DNA of 64,000 bases from Streptomyces griseochromogenes (lineage in GTDB: Bacteria; Actinomycetota; Actinomycetes; Streptomycetales; Streptomycetaceae): NCBI RefSeq assembly GCF_001542625.1, contig NZ_CP016279.1, positions 10,602,001-10,666,000 on the forward strand. Direction: 5' to 3'. The position numbers and the translations under genes were made by a program. The stretch's first letter is position 1; the number at the start of each line of letters is the position of its first letter. Below are positions 58,246 through 64,000 of the stretch, one piece after another. The notes under the pieces were generated by a model. It searched no databases and had not been told where the DNA came from. It was given only the letters and a program-made list of their open reading frames with translations.

Positions 58246-59001
58246 CTACGGACGCTCGACCGCGAACTCGTACACCACTTCCCGGCACACATCCGGAATG
58301 ACCATGTCGGCGGTTTCCACCGGGCGCCCGCCGGTGTCGTAGATGGTCCGCTCGATCTGGAGCACCAGATCCCCGACGCCGATCCCCAGCAGGTTCGCCT
58401 GCGCCTGGGTGGCACGAGCCGGGCGCGGCACCTCGACCACCGTCTCGACGACCACGCCGATCGAGCCCATGCGCTCGACCACCCCCTTTCCCGCGAGGGG
58501 ACCCGTCTCGGGCAGGACGATCGGCGTTCCGTCCGTGACGGCCATCGGCTCCCAGGATTCGGAGAGCTGGACGGGCCGCCCGTCGGCGAGGAATTCGTAG
58601 TGCGTGTTGACGCAGAGATCCCCGGGGTCGATGGCGAGCCGCTCGGCGATCGCCTCGGGGGCGGGAACACGCACCTGGCTGTGCGCATCCCAGGCAGTGG
58701 CCCTTCCCCGCTCCTTCGTACCGGCACGGGAGGCAGAGCCGAGGCGCGCACGGTGCCGCGAGCGCACCATCCGCAGGCGCTCGCGCGGCCTACGGAGGTA
58801 GGTGCCCGAGCCCGCGCGTCCTTCGAGGAGGCCCTCGGCGATCAAACGGTCCATGGCCCGCTGCAGGACGTTGCGACCGACCCCGTACTCCTCGGCGAAC
58901 CGCACCCGGGACGGAAGGCGCTCCCCGATCTCCCACTCTCCCGAGAGAATCCGTGCGCGCAGCGCGTCGGCCACGGCGAGGTACGGCGCCTTTCGGGACA
59001 T
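58246..59001 (-). CDS. GntR/HutC-family regulator (UTRA domain)
   Basis: A 251-residue regulator: winged HTH (YLAVADALRARILSGEWEIGERLPSRVRFAEEYGVGRNVLQRAMDRLIAEGLLEGRAGSGTYL) and C-terminal UTRA ligand domain (THYEFLADGRPVQLSESWEPMAVTDGTPIVLPETGPLAGKGVVERM...IERTIYDTGGRPVETADMVIPD). ATG 59001 has GGAGAG upstream. It probably binds the palindromes at 59060-59117 and controls itself and the MFS gene. Confidence 0.9.
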   Translation of the reverse strand: MSRKAPYLAVADALRARILSGEWEIGERLPSRVRFAEEYGVGRNVLQRAMDRLIAEGLLEGRAGSGTYLRRPRERLRMVRSRHRARLGSASRAGTKERGRATAWDAHSQVRVPAPEAIAERLAIDPGDLCVNTHYEFLADGRPVQLSESWEPMAVTDGTPIVLPETGPLAGKGVVERMGSIGVVVETVVEVPRPARATQAQANLLGIGVGDLVLQIERTIYDTGGRPVETADMVIPDVCREVVYEFAVERP

Positions 59002-59059
59002 GGGTGACTCTCCGGTTGCTGTTCTGGTGCGGCTGCCGGCGATTCCAGGCGGCATCGGC

Positions 59060-59117
59060 AAGCTACTGCACCCGGCGAAAGCTACTGGAGTAGAAATACG
59101 TTCGGTGCTTTTGCACC
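59060..59117. promoter_or_regulatory. repeat/operator cluster upstream of the GntR gene
   Basis: AAGCTACTG occurs at 59060-59068 and 59079-59087 (19 bp apart); the second continues as the palindrome CTACT-GG-AGTAG (59082-59093). GGTGC-TTTT-GCACC (59104-59117) is a second 5-bp inverted repeat. These are typical lengths for GntR/HutC operators. Confidence 0.6.
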
Positions 59118-59150
59118 TGAGGACGACCGTGTGGCCACTGCGCCCGGCGG

Positions 59151-59918
59151 TCAGGCGCGGCTGTCGCGAGCGCGGTCCAGATAGTCGGCCAGCTCTCGCC
59201 ATTCGCCGGCCGGAGCACCGGGTTCTCCCGACATGGCGGCCGGATCGTCACGCCAGGCAGCCCTCACCCCGGCGGAAATACCGGCATCGCCACCGCTGAA
59301 CAACGCGCTCAGCTCGTCCATACGGTCCACCAGCCGGCGCACCTTCCGGTCGGCGGGCGCAATTCCGGCCGCACGAAGCCGCTCGGCCCTGCGGTACAGC
59401 TCGGGCCATTCGACCTCGAGCAGATAGTGCGTCGCGGGCCCCAGAGCGGCGGCACGGGTCCGCAGCATGTGGATCTGGCCGGCATCCAGGTGGCGGCTCA
59501 GCGTGTGCTCGCCCTCGGGGCCGGGGCCGCCGATCGCCCGCAGCGCATCGAGCAGAGCCGTGGCCGTCGGGGCCCGGTCGGCCGACAGCTCGTCCTGGAG
59601 TCGCGCGAGCCGCTCCCGCAGGACACCGAGCGCGGCGATGGATTCCTCCACACCGGCCAAGTGGTCCCGAACCAGCCGCACCGGGTCGACGCCGGCATCG
59701 AGGCACACGCCGATGGTGTCCAGGGGCAGTCCCAGGCTACGGAGCGCCAGCACCTGATAGAGCCGGACGAGGTCGTCCTCGGTGTATTCCCTGTGTCCCC
59801 CCGCGGTGCGCCGCGAGGGGCTGAGCAGCCCGATGGTGTCCCAGTGGTGCAGCGTGCGCACGGTCAGCCCGCCGGCCTCGGCGAGTCGGCCGACCTTCCA
59901 GGTCTCGGAGGTGGTCAT
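59151..59918 (-). CDS. MerR-family regulator with TipA-S-like C-terminal domain
   Basis: 255 residues. MerR HTH (WKVGRLAEAGGLTVRTLHHWDTIGLLSPSRRTAGGHREYTEDDLVRLYQVLALRSLGLPLDTI), coiled-coil helix (VRDHLAGVEESIAALGVLRERLARLQDEL), then a TipAS-type helical domain (GGPGPEGEHTLSRHLDAGQIHMLRTRAAALGPATHYLLEVEWPELYRRAERLRAAG). TipAL relatives sense thiopeptide antibiotics and activate their own promoter. No target transporter is adjacent. Confidence 0.88.
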   Translation of the reverse strand: MTTSETWKVGRLAEAGGLTVRTLHHWDTIGLLSPSRRTAGGHREYTEDDLVRLYQVLALRSLGLPLDTIGVCLDAGVDPVRLVRDHLAGVEESIAALGVLRERLARLQDELSADRAPTATALLDALRAIGGPGPEGEHTLSRHLDAGQIHMLRTRAAALGPATHYLLEVEWPELYRRAERLRAAGIAPADRKVRRLVDRMDELSALFSGGDAGISAGVRAAWRDDPAAMSGEPGAPAGEWRELADYLDRARDSRA

Positions 59919-59933
59919 GGAACAACGATGCGT

Positions 59934-59950
59934 CCTGACACCGCGTGAGG
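59934..59950. promoter_or_regulatory. MerR operator candidate
   Basis: CCTGACACCGCGTGAGG, imperfect 17-bp palindrome (CCTxAC...GTxAGG), 16 bp upstream of the MerR start and thus in position to overlap its -10 or transcription start. Confidence 0.5.
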
Positions 59951-60076
59951 TTCAAGCCGTGGAACGACACGACACCGGGAGGGTGCGAATCATCCCAAAT
60001 TGATACAAGCCATACGTTTATTCTCACGCTGAGCAGTCAACGCAGGCCTACACGCTCAGCAAGGAAGGTTCGAACC

Positions 60077-60355
60077 ATGCGCAGGTTTCAGCGCGCCGCC
60101 GTCGTAGCCGCAGCGGTCGCCGGGCTGTCCGCCCTCGGTGTCTGCGTCAGCTTCGCCGACGACTACTGCCCCCCTCCGCGGATCACCGCCGTGGCCAACT
60201 CGCAGGCCAACGCCGTGGCCATCGGAGGCGGCACCGCGGTGGCCAACTCTGAGGCCAATGCCGTGGCCACGTACGGCGGCGGCTACCAGTACGCCCAACC
60301 GCACTACGCCCCCCAGGAGGCTCCCTACTCCGCGCCGGAGTACGGCGGCAACTGA
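60077..60355 (+). CDS. small secreted protein with AVANSxANAVA repeats
   Basis: 92 residues. Signal peptide RRFQRAAVVAAAVAGLSALGVCVSFA, then DDYCPPPRI followed by two tandem repeats: TAVANSQANAVAIGGG and TAVANSEANAVATYGGG, then a Tyr/Pro/Gln-rich tail (YQYAQPHYAPQEAPYSAPEYGGN). The Ala/Val/Asn alternation in the repeats suggests beta-prone, aggregation-capable strands; a surface or spore-coat role is only inferred. AAGGAAGG ribosome site. Confidence 0.65.
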   Translation: MRRFQRAAVVAAAVAGLSALGVCVSFADDYCPPPRITAVANSQANAVAIGGGTAVANSEANAVATYGGGYQYAQPHYAPQEAPYSAPEYGGN

Positions 60356-60396
60356 AACCCACGCGCCACAGCGCCCGACTTCCCGCTCCCCCACGC

Positions 60397-60430
60397 AGAA
60401 GGGGTGCCTCTCGTGAGAGGCACCCCTTCT
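60397..60430 (-). terminator. terminator between the secreted-protein gene and tRNA-Ser(TGA)
   Basis: A 16-bp stem AGAAGGGGTGCCTCTC / GAGAGGCACCCCTTCT with a minimal loop, 25 nt past the tRNA 3-prime end; it may serve both convergent transcripts. Confidence 0.9.
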
Positions 60431-60454
60431 GACCTGCAAGCCTTATGACCTGTG

Positions 60455-60541
60455 CGGAGGCGGTGGGATTTGAACCCACGGTGACATCGCTGCCACGACG
60501 GTTTTCAAGACCGTTCCCTTCGGCCGCTCGGGCACGCCTCC
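60455..60541 (-). tRNA. tRNA-Ser (anticodon TGA)
   Basis: Acceptor GGAGGCG/CGCCTCC, G73; anticodon stem ACGGT/ACCGT around CTTGAAA gives TGA; long variable arm (CGTGGCAGCGATGTCACC); T-arm GTGGGTTCAAATCCCAC. CCA is not encoded. Its acceptor stem equals that of tRNA-Ser(GCT). Confidence 0.97.
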
Positions 60542-60880
60542 CCGCTTCCGCCGGAGACCGGCGGCGCGGGTACAGATTACCGGCCCGCCGCGGGATCGTG
60601 GGGCGCGGCCGTCACGGGCCTCGCCGACGAGAGCCGCCCCGGCCGGCGCGCGGACGACGCGACAGCCCAACTCCCGGGACCGCCAGGGCTGGTGAGCGGC
60701 GCGAGAGCGCACTGCCGTACGGCTCATGCGGCATCAAGGACCCGGAGAGCGGCGTCACTCCCCTTCCCGTCGCCGAGGTCCGCGCCGTTCCCGTGTGCCG
60801 TGCCGCTGGACCCGGCCCGGTGAGGTCACAGGCAAAGGGCGCCCCTCCCCGAGAGGCGCCCTTCCCTTGTCCCAGGCGGG
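60542..60880. other. 339-bp gap with the HtrA terminator
   Basis: No gene evident. A hairpin at 60835-60863 (AAGGGCGCC / GGCGCCCTT, extended inside by CCTC/GAGA pairing) lies 18 bp after the HtrA-like stop on the minus strand and is its likely terminator. The remainder is featureless GC-rich sequence. Confidence 0.6.
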
Positions 60881-62380
<1,500 letters not shown>

Positions 62381-62675
62381 AGCTCTTCTCCTCGATCCAC
62401 GGCTGGTGTCCTGGGTCGCACTCGGTCACGCTCGTTCACGCTGTCGTCGGGTCCGGCGTGAAGCAACTGTGCGTGGTCCAGTGTCGCGCTTGTATGCAGT
62501 CAGCTTTTCCCACGGGCCGTCAGAGCACCATAAGCGGTGGCTGTGGGTCCGGGACCATTCTTTATATAGTATTTTTCGGACAAAGGTCATATAAGCGACA
62601 GGTGTACGCCCGCGTTCGTCGCACGGACGCACCTGCGCCGCCCCGCGTACCCCGCGTCGGTGGCACCATGACGCG
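62381..62675. promoter_or_regulatory. divergent HtrA-GDPD region with an AT-rich promoter island
   Basis: 62556-62595 (CATTCTTTATATAGTATTTTTCGG... ATATAAG) is only about 30% G+C in a genome of >70%. TATAGT and CATATAAG are good -10 candidates in opposite orientations, so it can supply promoters for both the protease and the GDPD gene. No gene lies here. Confidence 0.6.
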
Positions 62676-63503
62676 GTGACCCACGCACCACACCACCCCA
62701 TCCAGGTCGTCGCCCACCGGGGGGCCTCCGAGGACGCCCCCGAGCACACACTGGCCGCCTACAAGAAGGCCATCGAGGACGGAGCGGACGCCCTGGAGTG
62801 CGACGTACGGCTGACCGCCGACGGCCACCTGGTCTGCGTCCACGACCGGCGGGTGAACCGTACCTCCAACGGCCGCGGCGCCGTCTCCGCCCTGGAACTG
62901 GCCGAGCTGGCCGCACTGGACTTCGGCTCCTGGAAGACCCGCGAGGCCTGGCGCGGACGCGACGAGGAGCCCGACTGGGAGCACCGTCCCGAGGACCGCG
63001 AGGAGACCTCCGTCCTCACCCTGGAGCGGCTGCTGGAGCTGGTCGCGGACGCCGGACGGCGGGTGGAGCTGGCCATCGAGACCAAGCACCCCACCCGCTG
63101 GGCGGGCCAGGTCGAGGAGCGGCTGCTGCACCTGCTGAAGCGGTTCGGACTGGACGCGCCGGCCTCCGCCGCCACATCGCCGGTGCGGATCATGAGCTTC
63201 TCGGCGCGCTCGCTGCACCGCGTGCGTGCCGCCTCGCCGACGATGCCGACGGTCTACCTGATGCAGTTCGTCTCGCCCCGGCTGCGCGACGGACGGCTGC
63301 CCGCGGGGGTGCGGATCGCGGGCCCCTCGATCCGCATCGTGCGCAACCACCCGGCGTATGTGGAGCGGCTGAAACGCGCCGGTCACCAGGTCCACGTCTG
63401 GACCGTGAACGAGCCCGAGGACGTGGACCTCTGCGTCGAGCTGGGCGTCGACGCCCTCATCACCAACCGCCCGCGCGCGGTGCTGCGACAGCTGGGCCGC
63501 TGA
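62676..63503 (+). CDS. glycerophosphodiester phosphodiesterase
   Basis: A 275-residue TIM-barrel GDPD. VVAHRGASEDAPEHTLAAYKKAIEDGADALECDVRLTADGHLVCVHDRRVNRTSNG carries His14-Arg15, Glu41, Asp43 and His56, the metal/acid-base set. VRIMSFSARSLHRVR and VWTVNEPEDVDLCVELGVDALITNRP are the usual C-terminal motifs. It hydrolyses glycerophosphodiesters to glycerol-3-phosphate. GTG 62676 start. Confidence 0.93.
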   Translation: MTHAPHHPIQVVAHRGASEDAPEHTLAAYKKAIEDGADALECDVRLTADGHLVCVHDRRVNRTSNGRGAVSALELAELAALDFGSWKTREAWRGRDEEPDWEHRPEDREETSVLTLERLLELVADAGRRVELAIETKHPTRWAGQVEERLLHLLKRFGLDAPASAATSPVRIMSFSARSLHRVRAASPTMPTVYLMQFVSPRLRDGRLPAGVRIAGPSIRIVRNHPAYVERLKRAGHQVHVWTVNEPEDVDLCVELGVDALITNRPRAVLRQLGR

Positions 63504-63838
63504 TCGCGGAGAAAGATCCGGAGAGAGAGCACGGAGAAAGAGCACGGAGATAGAGCGCGGAGCAGACGACGGAGAAGACGACGGAGAGGCGGAGGCCAAG
63601 AGCCGGGTAAGGACCGGTCCGCACCCCTTGACCCGGCCGCCGGGCTCCAGCATCCTCCACTCTCGGCCACACCATTGAAATCAAGCCACACGACGACAGA
63701 CCCGTCACAGGGAGTGCTCCGGCGCGTTCGATCCGTGTTCGTTCCTTACGAGTGCGTCACCGGAAGGGGACTGGCCGGTTTCCGGTACAGGCCAATGGGG
63801 CATCCACACCGTGGCGTGGGGCAAAGGAGGTCTCGGGG
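63504..63838. other. 335-bp gap with purine-rich tandem tract
   Basis: 63519-63597 is a one-sided purine tract with degenerate AGCACGGAGAAAG / ACGACGGAGAAG units on the + strand. No reading frame is convincing. The last ~100 bp carry the promoter region of the next gene, including AAAGGAGG at 63823-63830. Confidence 0.5.
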
Positions 63839-64000
63839 GTGGCGTTGGTGGTGGCACAGGAGGTGCCCACGTCGTCGAGCATGGCCGTACCCCATGGCCC
63901 TGCGGGCGTGGGAAAGGCCAGGCACCGGATGCGGTCGCAACTACGCAGCGGTGGTGTATCGGAACCGGTCATCGACGATGCCGTACTGATCCTTTCCGAA
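63839..64000 (+). CDS. RsbW/SpoIIAB-like ATP-binding regulator, N-terminal fragment (runs off right edge)
   Basis: GTG 63839 stands 8 nt after a perfect AAAGGAGG. The 54 visible residues start VALVVAQEVPTSSSMAVPHGPAGVGKARH and end SEPVIDDAVLILSE, which is the N-terminus of the streptomycete HATPase_c_2 (anti-sigma-type serine/threonine kinase-like) family; the ILSEL(L/V)xNA N box would begin at the edge. Such proteins control SigB/SigF-type sigma factors like those at 13561 and 14729, but no direct link is shown. Confidence 0.8.
   Translation, partial: MALVVAQEVPTSSSMAVPHGPAGVGKARHRMRSQLRSGGVSEPVIDDAVLILSE

Overview
The window is chromosomal DNA from a high-GC actinomycete, almost certainly a Streptomyces. 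The grounds are the very high G+C, GTG and TTG starts, dense 4-bp start/stop overlaps, tandem SigB/SigF-type sigma genes, an SSI-type protease inhibitor, a TipA-like MerR regulator, an F420-dependent PPOX enzyme and many two-component and TetR/MarR/GntR systems. From memory, the gene order (upp, TadA-associated protein, tadA, tandem sigF/sigN, MarR-MFS, TetR-MFS pair, acyl-CoA synthetase, ECF sigma) matches the SCO40xx core region of S. coelicolor. I see no prophage, IS element, integrase or CRISPR array.

Layout. 1-5.4 kb: end of a CopC-type gene, then an iron-box-controlled divergent locus (siderophore-interacting protein on one side; penicillin acylase, siderophore-type GNAT, cupin and SDR on the other). 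5.4-13.4 kb: housekeeping and small conserved genes (HhH-GPD glycosylase, HdeD, HerA-like ATPase, LytR_C protein, upp, tadA, tRNA-Ser(CGA)). 13.5-15.7 kb: two stress-type sigma factors. 16.8-21.5 kb: MarR regulator, an MFS exporter fused to three beta-sandwich domains, a YceI protein carrying the same type of domain, and an F420-type enzyme. 21.5-23.8 kb: MFS-TetR pair with a near-ideal 38-bp operator abutting the start codon. 23.9-29.9 kb: a tightly packed two-component system / GT2-GtrA / GT39 operon. 30-36.3 kb: small metabolic and unknown genes. 36.4-38.2 kb: a stand-alone, apparently intact rpoA outside any ribosomal-protein operon, next to tRNA-Arg(ACG) and tRNA-Ser(GCT).

38.4-43.7 kb: SSI-type inhibitor and a 1492-residue PAS/pseudo-kinase/double-receiver protein. 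43.7-48 kb: TetR-MFS pair, acyl-CoA synthetase and ECF sigma. 48.2-52.9 kb: five overlapping genes with the composition of the mycobacterial igr operon (steroid side-chain beta-oxidation) without cyp125. 53-60.5 kb: small repetitive secreted proteins, a prim-pol domain protein, a lipase, a DUF4097 lipoprotein, MFS-GntR pair, TipA-like MerR and tRNA-Ser(TGA). 60.9-64 kb: HtrA-like protease, glycerophosphodiester phosphodiesterase and the start of an RsbW-like ATP-binding protein running off the end.

Most striking: the extra-operonic rpoA flanked by near-identical terminator hairpins; the iron-box locus pairing an Ntn-hydrolase carrying a 12-residue repeat array with a siderophore-type acyltransferase; the giant pseudo-hybrid kinase in which receiver key residues are split between two degenerate domains; and the igr-like operon.
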